Assembly (NCBI GenBank): GCA_004380135.1
Contig: QXCR01000081.1
Location: 62,001-126,000 of the forward strand
Length of the DNA stretch: 64,000 nucleotides
Direction: 5' to 3'
Source: Stemphylium vesicarium
Lineage: Eukaryota; Ascomycota; Dothideomycetes; Pleosporales; Pleosporaceae
The notes beneath the pieces are model-generated. The model made no database searches. It was given only the letters and a program-made list of their open reading frames with translations, and was not told where the DNA came from. A program made the position numbers and the translations under genes. This document shows, piece after piece, positions 1 through 10,460 of the stretch; position 1 is the stretch's first letter, and each line of letters starts with the position of its first letter.

Positions 1-1336
1 CGCGCTCGAAGTTACGGAACTGCTATTCAAGCGCAACCCCATCACTGTGTCCACTAGTCAGCCTGGAACAGGCGATTCCATGCTTCGGGACGCAACGAGA
101 TATTATGAGACATTGGTTCGGATCGACTCAATGAGAATCAACCTTCTGTTAGAGTTTCCACATTGTGTTTCTCTTGCTGCCTTCGACACAGCCTACCATC
201 AATATCCGAGGAGCAGGCATTAACTACGCACGATTGAGGATGTGTGTTCTTATAGAAAGGGCTGCATACCGGAGGTGGATCATTATTTCAATCCCGCTTT
301 AGCTGATCGCGAACGGATCGAATTTTTGTTCCTCGTGGTACAGGCACATCCGGATTTAGATCCGGAATCTGTAGGCAATTCTGCAGTTGACTTCTGTTCC
401 CGAGCTGGAGTGGCCCACCTTTACAAAACTTACTGTCGAATCGAGCAACAGCGAGCAACATCCGAGACTATGCTCTGGGATATACCATCGCATAGCCACC
501 TAGAGGTCATGGAGAGTGTCTCTAGATCTCCATTTCTTCTAGACCATCCCGCCGTATATTCTTCAGTGGCATTATTCATCAGGCTAATGCGGAGAATCCC
601 CAGGGCAAAACGCCGGCATATACGTAGTGTCATCCTCGAGGATCTGCACGTGGGTGCTGCGAGTCCTGAGTGTCGTGGTCGAGGGCTCGTTCAGTTGTGC
701 AAACTCTATCCACAACTTCGTATTGACCGTTGTGCAAGCATATTGGGTGCCGTTCTCAATACATACCATGTTCTGGAACTGTAGAGGGAAAATTCCTCGA
801 TGATGAGGCCATATTTGCCTCTTCGAGCACCCAGGTCTACAGTAACACGTTCGATGGCCAGTTGGATCGGAGAGGCAATGGAGCTCGAGGAAGCAGGGAT
901 GCCATCTGGCGCTTTCAAATTGACGTTTACAGATGTACCGGAAGTTGTTGACAAAGCATGTGCAGTCTTGAAAGAGGATGTTGTTTGGCATCAGACCTTT
1001 CAACAGCGATTTACGGACGCTTTGGCCGTCCATCTAGATGGTTACGTTACACATTCCGACGGTTCAATCACTCATCCTGACGGCTCAGAAATCCATCCGG
1101 TTGGCTTCGCTAGGACGGGTGTGGCATGTCTCCACGCAGACACACATCCTGCTGCATCAGTCCTGGCTAACTACCTGCCACGAATATTTAAGGGGAACAC
1201 TTGTGTCAGATTCGATGGATGCCGCGAAGAGTCTCTGGAGGCAGAAGTGGGTGCCTTGCTGGAACAGAATGAAGGCTTGGAGACCATGGAAGAGTGGAAT
1301 CACAGGCATGATCAAATGAGCCGCGAAGAAGTGTAA
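1..1336 (+). pseudogene. LPRELRD/PECHGRG family copy A, broken, cut by window edge
   Basis: One reading frame runs from the left edge to the stop at 1334-1336 and is interrupted only by TAA at 221-223 and TAG at 782-784. Its translation aligns along its whole length with the intact copy at 10461-11924. The stretch starting ALEVTELLF at position 2 matches LAFEINDVTF of that copy, PECRGRGLVQLC near 675 matches PECHGRGFISQC, and MPSGAFKLTF near 900 matches MPEGSYKLVL. The LPRELRD N-terminus would lie outside the window. No intron is needed at either stop, because the spacing to the paralogue is conserved across both. Both stops are one C-to-T change away from glutamine codons. I infer a recently decayed gene. 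The family has no function I can name. Translation from the internal ATG at 242 could give a 180-residue fragment, but nothing supports that. Confidence 0.75.
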
Positions 1337-1520
1337 TGCGGCAACGCGCACCAGCCTACATGATCATTGTGTTGGACATCAGCACCAACTTTGAGAGTGT
1401 ATCAAAGCTATCCAGGGGACGCTGCAGGTTGTTGCTATATGCTCCCACCAACACTGGTCGCGTACACGGCCATGTACTACCACACCACAAGGATCGTGAT
1501 GTTAGACCACTCAACGCGTC

Positions 1521-2525
1521 CTATAACATTCTCTTCATTCCGTGATTATCATAACGAGCTTCGGTTTGGTTGGCGGATGTCGGTACATTGCAGGCTCCAC
1601 CGGCGATTGAATTCGTAGAGATGATGATACCGAAAGCTGAATCATGGCAGAGATGTGCTGTTTTTCTTCGCACCAATATCCCTCGGGGAATTGCACAGTA
1701 GCAAGGTAACCACGGCTCTTTATCCCTGTGAAACGGAGCCACTCCACAACCTTAGTTTTTTTCGGATATTTGATGCGCATCAAGTGCTTCGGCCCAGTGT
1801 CGAAGATCCTCGTCCTTGAACATGGATACATTTTTTGCAATCTTTTTGAAGTACGGTTTCTGTGTGATATACTTGAACGTGCCTTCGACAAAGTTGCGGG
1901 CCGCAGAAGGCAATTCTTTCCAAGTCCTCCGCTCGGCAAGTATATCTTAATCGGAGCTGGGGTCGGCACGGTGGATATCCAGAAAAGGCAAAAACTGAGG
2001 ATGGTTGTCCTCGATGTAGGTGCGAGTGTCGCTGTCAGAGAGCGATGGGAGAAGGAGTAGAGAGAAGAGTATTATGGTCTTGAGGTCTATCACGGCGCTG
2101 ACAAGACGAGCAAAGATCCCATAGGTATCATTCGTGTTCGGACTCCAATAGGTTCGGAAGCGGATAGTGTTCCGCTCGAGCACTAGACGACCTTCCATCA
2201 TCGCTTTAGGCTCCGTTGTTAGCGCGTACAATGTTTGGACCACTCTCGTTTCTTCCTCGATCTGATGGTTGACACTTCGAAGAACAAACGTGTTCTGGTC
2301 CCTGTTTGTAGGAATGAGCTTCTTTGTATCGAAGTCGTGTGTGTAGCCGTCTTCAAGCTGGAAATAGTATCCATATATCTTGTCGCGAAGCTCTCGAGGG
2401 ATCGTAAGAAAGCACTGTTTCTCGCCGATCGTGATAGTAGGATCAGACTGAATCATGGCTGACGGTGGTGCCATAGTGAGCGAACATGAGTTCAGATAAA
2501 GATGTGATGGACAAAGACGAAGCAA
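1521..2525 (-). pseudogene. LPRELRD family copy B, multiply disrupted
   Basis: The N-terminal half is clear: FLTIPRELRDKIYGYYF followed by a charged stretch ending DNHPQFLPFLDI, matching LPRELRDQVYDNFF and EEHYPQFLLVI of the copy at 3246-4256. TAA at 1947-1949 then interrupts the frame, which resumes at once with TWKELPSAARNF (paralogue: VWKETPSLCREF). A second in-frame TAA sits at 1752-1754. After that, similarity moves to another frame (EEKQHISAMIQLSVSSSLR, compare DKEKYKFSAATFAVRFL), so at least one frameshift is present. The PECHGRG half is absent. The element is tail-to-tail with copy A. The likely original start is the ATG before APPSAMIQSD. No function is assigned. Confidence 0.75.
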
Positions 2526-3245
2526 TTGATGTGTGAAAGATTTGTAACAGAGCTATCGCCTGGTGAAAGCGATGCCCACTTGATGGCCACAGCCTTCTAC
2601 TCTAGACATTGAAGCTTTTATATAGTTGGACTGGCGAGCTCAACCCTATGTTCGTGGTGAAGGCATTCGATGCAACGCCACGGAAGGAACTCCAAGTCTC
2701 AAAGTTTACACGATGCGATGTAAAGGGCCTAAACCCCTGTCTAGTGCAATTTGAGCTCGCGCCAGGGTGTAGGGCTGGAAGTTCGCAGATGTCGGCGCCC
2801 GCTAGCAGAGTGAGTCACTCACACTCTAAATTACCTTTCTAAAGCGACTAAGAGAACGCCGAACGGCCCTTTCCCTAGAACCCACCGGCTTGCATGAACA
2901 TGAGGTACGCGGCCCTGACAGGGGTGAGAAGGCGAAGAGTATGACGTGCGGGCTGCGGCCGAATGAAGCGGCCGGCACCCCACGTAAGCTTTGAGCAGAA
3001 GTTCAGGAAGGTGGTGTTTGTGTTGGAGCAGCGTCTGGATACCAGCAGATTGTCATTGCTTCAGACTGCGAATTACGACACAGATTTTGTCATCCGCCAT
3101 CGTCAAGAGCTGCGTGAAGGGTCGAGTTGTTCTGTAATCACATTGAGATGATTCGCTGGGGCTTTGGGTGTGAGCTCAGCTTCCAGAGCGTGCGGCTTGA
3201 CATCTCTTTGCGCTGACGATGGACTATGAGGTTTATGTGTGCGCT
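2526..3245. other. intergenic, with faint tail remnant of copy C
   Basis: No intact gene is visible. On the minus strand around 3080-3200, two short pieces (WKLSSHPKP and NNSTLHAALDDGG) resemble the downstream parts YKLVLDG and RDATWQAALDE of the intact family copy, separated by stops. They suggest that copy C just upstream once had a longer C-terminus. The similarity is weak and read by eye. Confidence 0.3.
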
Positions 3246-4256
3246 TTATTCATGTTTCCGCAACATGATCGCAAACGAAGGAAGCAGACATGTTGTGATC
3301 GAAAGCGAAACGAGAGGGACGGAAGCTGCGGGCAGTATACCTGTCCAGAGATTGACTCTATGTGTGATTCGCAAGTTAGAACTTTCTTGACAGAACGGGA
3401 TCAAACCTTGCCCATGGCATTCAGGCCATGCTACAGCGACATGGTTTTCGTGCAAGACCACGTTGCGCATCTCTAGCCTAACCAAAGTCGAAACAGACTT
3501 TAGGAAACGAACTGCAAAAGTTGCAGCTGAAAACTTGTATTTCTCTTTGTCCCAGCATCGACTCGGCCTACCAATGCTGACCTCGACGGGGTGGGGAGCA
3601 ATGATGTTTCGCATGGCTTCCACATCGTGTGTAGACAGTAGAAGCCACGGCAAGTGACGGTGCGTGGCTATGGGTACGGGAGCCGGGTTGGGGTACCCTT
3701 CTGATCCGATCCAATCTCGAGACTGGTTGACTATGTCTGCAAAGCCCGGTCTTGCAGCGATGGTGTCCAATGCCGAGGCAGTGAACTCCCGACACAGAGA
3801 AGGCGTCTCTTTCCACACATGAGTCGTACTATTGATGGCATGCGAGAACTGCATCGCGTGGATGACTAGCAGGAATTGCGGGTAGTGTTCCTCCACGTAG
3901 GCGCGCGAAGTGCTGTCTACAAAACCGGTGCGCGGAGCGGCATGTAAGAAGGACCTAGACTGTTCATTGTCAATGGACCGGAGCATGGTGCCGAACATTC
4001 CGGCTCTCTCGCGGAGTTCCTCATCGTATGCTGTCGAGAAGCTGACCGCATTCAGTTTGAGGGCGAACCCACGAGTCTCTTGTGCAATTTGGCAGCTTGC
4101 CAGCCTAAAATTGAGATCAACCATCTCGCCCTTTTCTGTGAGAAGCTTGTTTGTCCCATGGTCATGGTGGTACCTACCTTTGAGTGTGAAGAAGTTATCG
4201 TAGACCTGATCCCGCAGTTCTCTTGGGAGCTTGTAGAAACCTTTCGGGTCGGTCAT
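3246..4256 (-). CDS. LPRELRD/PECHGRG family copy C, shortened
   Basis: An open frame of 336 residues starts at the ATG at 4256, eight codons before the LPRELRDQVYDNFF motif. The motif PECHGQGLIPFCQE lies near residue 279 and is followed by LRITHRVNLWTGI, as in the full-length copy. After NLWTGI the match stops and the protein ends with an unrelated hydrophobic tail (VPLVSLSITTCLLPSF). The full-length copy is 487 residues, so about 150 C-terminal residues are missing, and traces of them seem to remain downstream at 3080-3200. There is no signal peptide. The N-terminal LPxELRxxIY pattern is of the kind seen in fungal 2EXR and F-box-like families. That link is an analogy only. It may be expressed as a short form or be an early-stage pseudogene. 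Confidence 0.55.
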   Translation of the reverse strand: MTDPKGFYKLPRELRDQVYDNFFTLKGRYHHDHGTNKLLTEKGEMVDLNFRLASCQIAQETRGFALKLNAVSFSTAYDEELRERAGMFGTMLRSIDNEQSRSFLHAAPRTGFVDSTSRAYVEEHYPQFLLVIHAMQFSHAINSTTHVWKETPSLCREFTASALDTIAARPGFADIVNQSRDWIGSEGYPNPAPVPIATHRHLPWLLLSTHDVEAMRNIIAPHPVEVSIGRPSRCWDKEKYKFSAATFAVRFLKSVSTLVRLEMRNVVLHENHVAVAWPECHGQGLIPFCQESSNLRITHRVNLWTGILPAASVPLVSLSITTCLLPSFAIMLRKHE

Positions 4257-5095
4257 CGTTGAAGTTGATGATCAGGTGAAGCGGAGTGTGCAGGCGATCG
4301 TAGCGAGAACCGAAAGACGGGCTCTGTAGGAAACGATCGTGTGCTTATGACGGTGGGAAGGCCGAGTAGGAGGTACGATGCGAAAGTGAATTGCGAGGGG
4401 GCTGCGAGAGGTGTTAAGTAGGCTGGGACGAAGGCTAAGGGCCTTCGGTATCAGTAACGAGGTCGCACCAGTTGGACAGTCAGTCTGGTCCAGTACCATC
4501 GTGATGTTAGCTCGCTAGCCGTGTAGTTGGTACATCACGTGCCCGCTGCTGCTGCTTGCGCGCTACCAAGACACGCAGGAACAGGCGCATAGTTCGTGTT
4601 CTTCGCGAAGGCAACACCACACGGCCATGCGTCGTCATGCCCACGAACCGGCGGAGGTAACGGGGCACCACTGCTTGTTGCTTTCGCCGCTCAGGCTCCC
4701 ACGCCACCTGAGCCGGCCAAGACAGAGGTCATCCGAAGAAGAGTCAAAGATGCTAGTAGTGGAGATGCGGCGTCGGTACCAGCCGCGCCTGCAGAAGGTG
4801 GTGGGGTCAAAGACAGACTTCATGCATGCAGGCGCGGGCAAAGGCGCGTCTCCGCTTCGGCCGCTAAATATGGTCAGGTGTTAGCGCGACATCGCGTATC
4901 GGGCGCGATCTGGCGTTCGTCAGCCCGGAGTCTTCGCGAATCTTCTACGTCACAGCCTCCTTCTACAAAACTCTAACACGACCTTCGCGTACCGAATAGT
5001 CTTTCTAATCCTAGAGATCCAACCCATCGCATCGTCTCAAAGCCGAAGAGTGCGTAGTATTGTGCCATTCAGTGGTTCGGGTGCGAAACGCCATC
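4257..5095. promoter_or_regulatory. divergent upstream region, GC-rich in its middle
   Basis: This 839-base stretch separates minus-strand copy C from the plus-strand PPPDE gene and must hold both promoters. Open frames between 4507 and 4976 exist on both strands but show no recognisable domain and have arginine-, serine- and proline-rich translations typical of GC-rich noncoding DNA. No convincing TATA box was seen. Confidence 0.35.
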
Positions 5096-7006
5096 ATGGA
5101 CGTCGAACTGTACGTGTATGACCTTTCTAAAGTAAGTCACTGTCCTACAATACTGACTATCGGGCACTAACATGGCTAGGGTCTTGCGAGGAGCATGTCA
5201 CGTCAATTCCTTGGGATCCAGATCGACGCCGTATATCACACATCCATCGTTCTCGGCGGCATAGAATACTACTTCGGACAAGGCGTACAAACATGCAGAG
5301 CGGGGGCTACTCACCATGGTCAGCCCATGGAAGTCATCAAGCTCGGGCAGACTGCACTACCTCTAGAGGTCATACTGGAGTACCTCGAGTCTTTGAAGGA
5401 GATATATACGGCTGAGGTAGGTAGACCTCGATCACGCATATGCGCATCATAGCTTACAGTCTTCTAGTCCTACGATTTGTTTGCGCACAATTGCAACAAC
5501 TTCTCCAACGATTTCGCCATGTTCCTCGTCGGAAAGGGAATACCAGATCACATTACCTCGCTCCCGCAAACCGTTCTCAATACCCCCTTTGGGCAGATGC
5601 TCAAACCCCAAATCGATGCCGCTATGCGACCTATCACACAAGCGCCAACGCCTCAGCCAGTCCAACCGCAACCTTCGAGCGCAAGTGTGTCGAATGGAAC
5701 AACAGCAGGCGCTGGTTCAGGCAACGCCATGACTGCATTGGAGATGAACACGGGCAGAGTGAACAATGTCACAGCTCTGAAAGACGTGGATCGGTTGCTC
5801 GACCTTGCGAAAGACCGCTGCGCCATCATCTTCTTTACGAGCTCCACTTGCGCACCCTGCAAGCTTGTATACCAACCATATGACGACCTCGCGGCCGAAG
5901 CTGGCACGAAGTGCGTTTTTATCAAGATTGACTTTAGCCATGCAGATCGCTCTATCAATACCCGCTACCCACATGTGCGCGCGACCCCGACGTTTATCAC
6001 ATACCTTAAAGGAGAGCAGCGAGATGAGTGGAGTGGAGCGGATCCGAGGCAGTTGCGCAGCAATGTAGAGACGCTGCTGAATGCTGCATTCCCACCGCAC
6101 CCGCATCTGGACGCGAGTACGCCGATGTTGATGCGCCAGAGCCAAAGACCCGTCAAGTTCACGAAGGTTCCGCCTCTGGAGAAACTGGTTGCGAAGATGG
6201 GAGATGCCGGCAACGACCCTGCTGTTCCTACCATCGTCTCTTTCATCCAAGCCCGCGAACAATCGGGAGCTATCGAGGCACCGTTGACCAAGCTTCCGCA
6301 ATTTGCCAGTTTCTTGAAGAAGAGCACCTCTGTGCTTCCACCCGAGCTTCTCTTCACTGCGCTGGATCTGCTGAGAATATCTCTCACTGATGTTCGTGTT
6401 GCAGGATTCTTCGCAGAGGAACACAAGGGCGCAACAGGTACACCAGCTACGGTGCATCATCTGCTTGATCACGTTGACAAGCTGGGTGTATCTGCGCCAT
6501 ACCCACTCCGACTCACGACTTTGCATTTGGCATGCAACCTCTTCAGCTCACCGCTGTTCATACCTCACCTCCTTTCCCCTCCGCTATCGTCCACTCTGAT
6601 CTCCATCTTGACCACGGCTCTACTCGACGAGAAGCACCCCGCGCTCAAAGCCTCGGCGCTCAGTCTGGCGATGAACATGGCATCCTCCAACCATCGAATA
6701 CGGATGAAGAAGTACAGCGCTAACCCCTCGCCTTCTTTGCCATCAGAATCTGAACTTCCACATTCCGAACAAGTGGAGCTTCTAGCTTCACTGCTCGAAA
6801 ACATAAGTACAGAGGAACAGTGGAGTGACAACCAAAAGATGAGTGTAATTTGCGTCGGGTGGCTGGTGTACGCAGCCGAAATGGATGGTGAGCTGAGAGA
6901 CTTGTGGAGGGTGATGGATGCTGCAGGCACTGTTGGGAAAGTTGAAGCAAAGGCAGCGGAGGATCGCTTAATGGTCAAAGAGGTTAAGACTTTACTAGAG
7001 GCTTAG
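5096..7006 (+). CDS. PPPDE peptidase-thioredoxin-PUL domain protein
   Basis: Three exons, 5096-5131, 5180-5416 and 5468-7006, give 603 residues with clean GTAAGT and GTAGGT donors. The N-terminus MDVELYVYDLSK opens a PPPDE (DUF862) domain of the deSUMOylating or deubiquitinating isopeptidase type, with catalytic candidates His32 (VYHTSIV) and Cys100 (HNCNNFS). A thioredoxin-like domain follows, with the redox motif CAPC at 219-222 and the cis-proline segment RATPTF. The C-terminal 270 residues are helical and look like a PUL domain, which in Ufd3/Lub1/PLAA binds Cdc48/p97. The three-domain order is known in fungi. Role by inference: a cytosolic or nuclear isopeptidase linking ubiquitin-like modifier removal to Cdc48. 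The start was chosen because the ATG at 5096 is in frame and gives the standard beta strand of the family. Confidence 0.88.
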
Positions 7007-7096
7007 AAGTCGTAGATAAAATGCAATTAAATTCACTCTTGCTACCATAGCTTGTTGCAACAACAAACGACCTTGCTTGATGAGTTTTTTGGCAGC

Positions 7097-7758
7097 CTAC
7101 TTCATAGTAACCCTGCCCGTGATGACTTTGTTATTGTCGTGTCTGCCAATACCCTCCCCATTCGCAGGCGGCCGAGCAGCCTTCTTCTTGGTATCCAAGC
7201 GCTCGAGCACTTCACCACTTCCATCAGTCTTTCGCACGAGCTTGCACCCGAACGAAACCTCACCGCGAATCCATGACTTCCGATTCTCGGGGCGGCTGTA
7301 CCACGTCCGTCAAGAACAAATTAGCCTGGTAGCACTACTTTGGCCGCCATCATCATCGATACCCGCCACCTCACACTGCCAGTAGACACGACAGCAAGAC
7401 GTCAACTTACTTGGACCCACGTCCAGCTAGCTTATCAGCTGCTTCATTCCCCGGGTCTCCTTCATGTCCCTTGACCCACGAAAACTTCGTCGCCGCTCAC
7501 AGACAGCTCCTCAAGTCTTTGGCATTCACGATGTCGTTGATGAGATCCATGTGCTCGTAATACTCGCCTTCTTGCTTACTCCAGCTAAATAGCTCCCATC
7601 TGCGGTACCAGTCCGTAACGCACTTGATGGCGTACTCGGAGTCACTTCGGATGAGGACATCCTGGATCGCTGGGACTTTGTCAAGCGCGATCTTGATGGC
7701 CACCAGTTCGGCGCACTGGTTGCTTTGTGGGCCAGGTCCAAGGGGTGCACCAACATTC
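7097..7758 (-). pseudogene. RNase H1 remnant lacking its N-terminal exon
   Basis: Two minus-strand exons are readable: 7758-7411 and 7295-7097, joined by a 115-base GTAAGT intron. The first carries the RNase H1 core from the strand before QSNQCAELVAI (the catalytic Glu), through VLIRSDSEYAIKCVTDWY (the second-site Asp), to WVKGHEGDPGNEAADKLAG (the last catalytic Asp). The second exon is a lysine-rich tail ending GRVTMK. The opening segment of RNase H1 with the first catalytic Asp (DGxC) is not found upstream. An in-frame TGA at 7497-7499 splits the core just before AATKFSWVKGH. Active RNase H needs all four acidic residues, so activity is not expected. The 7758 boundary is a good acceptor (pyrimidine run, then CAG), and the intron before it leads into a family fragment instead of an RNase H exon. 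Confidence 0.8.
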
Positions 7759-7820
7759 CTGGGGGAAGAGCGAGAGAGATTAGCGGAACTATTTGGATGG
7801 TGAACGATGTGATGCCTCAC

Positions 7821-8270
7821 CGCACGCCAGACCGGGAAGGCGTTCCGCCAGAGATGAGCGACGCGTTTTACACGAAGCTTAGGATGTGCTTGACACAATG
7901 CGATCAGTCCCCTTCCATGATTCTCTGGGCATGCTACAGACTCGTAGTCCTCTAGCAAACTAACATTTCGTATCATGTCGCGGACCTCGCCGGGGAGGGA
8001 GCTGAGGAACCGAAGCGCCATAGAAGCTGCAGAGTAGCAGTATTTGGTCTGAGAGAAGTAATAGGGCGGCTGTGGCACGACTTGCACGACCTTTGCGAGA
8101 CAGTCCAAGTCCGTGGGGCTGGGTATTGACCAAGGTTCAGGACAAGCATCGTTCAATTCGAAAGCGTTGCAGCCGACTTCTGGAGCACGGCGTCTTCGTC
8201 CAAAGCCGGCCCAAGCGGCATTAAAACGTTGGGCGCCCCTGCCGGACGCCGTATATCGTCCGGCAAACAA
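7821..8270 (-). pseudogene. LPRELRD family copy D, C-terminal fragment spliced toward RNase H
   Basis: This 150-codon open stretch holds only the second half of the family: PEPWSIPSPTDLDCLAK, YCYSAASMALRFLSSL, PENHGRGLIALCQAHPKL and HLWRNAFPVW align with PWSIVDFAELRRLAD, HSYSAAATAIRFLTSC, PECHGRGFISQCQENAKL and NLWKSVWPVC of the intact copy. The LPRELRD half is missing and the region upstream of about 8200 is unrelated. At 7820 a GTGAGG donor, a CTAAT branch site and a CCCCAG acceptor define a 62-base intron that would join this fragment to the RNase H exon. Without splicing, the same frame also reads straight through into RNase H. The initiating codon is uncertain, as is whether any chimeric protein is made. 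Confidence 0.65.
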
Positions 8271-8390
8271 CCGTCAGCTCCAATCCCGGCCATATCGGAG
8301 GAGCTCACCGATGGATCCATGAAAGAGAGCGCTAGAGAAGAGACGGAGTACAGTGGCAACGACGAGTTGTTTGAAACATGGTTGTATTCA

Positions 8391-8640
8391 CCATATTTCC
8401 TATGTCGGCCGGAGTTTTCAGAGTTTCGGAGTCTGGGCTGCTTCGCGCGCTTCCTATTTCCCTGTACATACTTGTTTTGCCGTTCCTCTATCTCTTATGT
8501 TGGCTGGAGTTTCTGGAGTTTTCGGAGTTCCGGAGTCTGGGTTGTTTCGCGCGCTGCTTGTTTCCTTATACACACTCTTTCCACCATTTCCCTATCTCCT
8601 ATGTCGGTCGGAGTTATTCAGGTGTGGAGTTGTGTCGCTC
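8391..8640 (+). repeat. three imperfect tandem copies of a 95-104 base unit
   Basis: The unit begins near TATGTCGGCCGGAGTTTTC at 8401 and recurs at 8496 (TATGTTGGCTGGAG) and 8600 (TATGTCGGTCGGAG). The first two copies share a long core (TTTCGGAGTCTGGGCTGCTT in copy 1) and both continue with CGCGCG; the third is cut short. Differences are mostly C/T transitions. The plus strand is pyrimidine-rich and the unit has no coding logic. I see no link to a known mobile element. Confidence 0.7.
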
Positions 8641-10460
8641 TTGTTCTTTTCGTCTCACCCAAATTGTACCATTGGGGACCAGCAACTGCTATTTCCTATC
8701 TGTTACGTTTTTTTCTGCTTGCACACACACACACCAAATTGTTCTAGTGTTGCTCGCACGACTTCTCTTTTGTTGGTGTGATTTGGGAGTTCAGGCGGGA
8801 AAAAGTGGCAAAAAAGCAAACCAAATTTAGAAAAGCGGGACTTGTACCTAAATTGAATCATATACGCTTTCCGCAAACACCTCTTCAGATAAAAAAACAA
8901 CGCTTTTTCCTCGCTCTTCTTTGCTCAGTTAACGGCAGCTCCTTCAGGCTCCATCGACCCCTCCCCCTCTCTCATTCCACCCGATATAGCATGTATTCTC
9001 ATGGAATCACATTGCCCCAACGAAGAATATATCAAGGAGTTAACGGTACCTCGGTTTGATACTCACGTGGTTCGTGTTTGGCCCAGTCCTTCTCTCAGTC
9101 TCGCTCAGACCATCCTTGATAATCTTCGAGCAGCCTCTCTAGGTTGTAAGATGGACCAAGATCAAAATTAGTTCGGATGAGAGAGCTAGCTGAGCTATTG
9201 ACGATGTATTACCGCGTGAACTCTCCAATTCGGACGCTTTCTAGCGTTGCTGCGGTGGCGTGCCAGCTGTCGGTATAGGGTTTGAACGGTGAACGAGCAG
9301 GACGTTCTTTGTGGTTGTAAGAGCAAAAAGAAGATATTTGCAAGGTCGTGGTGGGGTAACCTTGGAGGTTACCATGGTACAGCTGGTAGAGCGCTCTGGG
9401 CTTCAATCTTCAGGGTTGCGGAGCTCGGTAAGGTCGTGGTTGTCGATAGTCGGCGCTTGGCAATCGCTGCAGTTCCAGTCTAGGCCATCACAAAGCATCG
9501 CGGTCAAAGTGCATATCAGATAGGGATCTGTGGCAGAGAAAAGCCTATTTTTGTTTCTGTTCTAGCATTTCTTTGTGGTGGGAGGAGGCCACCACCTGCA
9601 TGATTTTCTAACGACCACACATATTGTTAAGTTGTACGAGCTCGGGTGCGAAGGACATAGCGGATTCCAGCACGCGTCCATCATACCATTTCTGTCAGCA
9701 TGAGGCACTCTCTTCACCCAAGGAAGTTGACCGACAGCCTTGTGAAGCTGATTGCTGAAGATGAGACGGGATAGAATGCCAGCGATGTTTGGCGAGGAGC
9801 AGAACGCGCGATGGGATTTTGAAGATCTGACTCAACTTATGGTTCTCGCAAGAAGGGAAAAGTTTGAGTCGAAATTCGGATCTCTTGCGCGTCCAATAGT
9901 ACGGGAGCATTTCGACAAGGTGGTTGTTGTGCGTCGTGGTTAGCTGGGGTGGAAGGGTGCTGACTTGCGGGGAGACGTCCGTCAGCGGTCGGAGTCTTGG
10001 CGTACTGTCAGGGTCCACCGTGTGTCGCCCGCGGGCCTATTAGTGTCGCGGCTAGTGCATGTGTCCAGCGCGTCCACCGGTCGAGTCTGATAGACAGATG
10101 ATACTGTTACTACGAGGTAACACAGACGCTGGAATCTTCATCGACAGCGAGCAACGCGTCACATTGCTTAATAACATACTACTTTCCAAATCCATCGTAT
10201 CAGTCTAGCTTGCCTCAGTGAAAAATGCGATATTGCTCGATACATGTCGCAAGGACTATACTGATGCCGCCATCGTCAGACGAACCATTACAGTGCTATC
10301 TATTCAAGTTACAGAACAGACTGTACGCTCATCTTGAGACCAGACCGATTCAAGCTAGAATAGGCGCAGTAGCAGCAGTAGATTCTCCCTGCCGCAGAAC
10401 GAACGATTACGTTACCACACCTAACTCTCAAACATCTGGGTACGCGACACATGACGAGGA
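8641..10460. other. long region without a convincing gene
   Basis: No conserved domain is visible on either strand. The one notable item is a 56-codon plus-strand frame at 9001-9171 starting MESHCPNEEYIKELTVPRF, with protein-like composition but no recognised homologue and no clear splice partner. A short tRNA-like D-arm pattern near 9380 is discussed under rejected items. Confidence 0.4.

Noticed and set aside
4507..4976. Overlapping frames on both strands upstream of the PPPDE gene
   Set aside because: Arg/Ser/Pro-rich translations on both strands, as in GC-rich noncoding DNA; no domain.
9375..9450. tRNA-like pattern (AGCTGGTAGAGCGC followed by an anticodon-like loop and a loose T-arm)
   Set aside because: The D-arm resemblance is good, but the anticodon loop would have eight bases, the T-arm lacks GTTCRA and no acceptor stem pairs. 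Treated as chance or an old relic.
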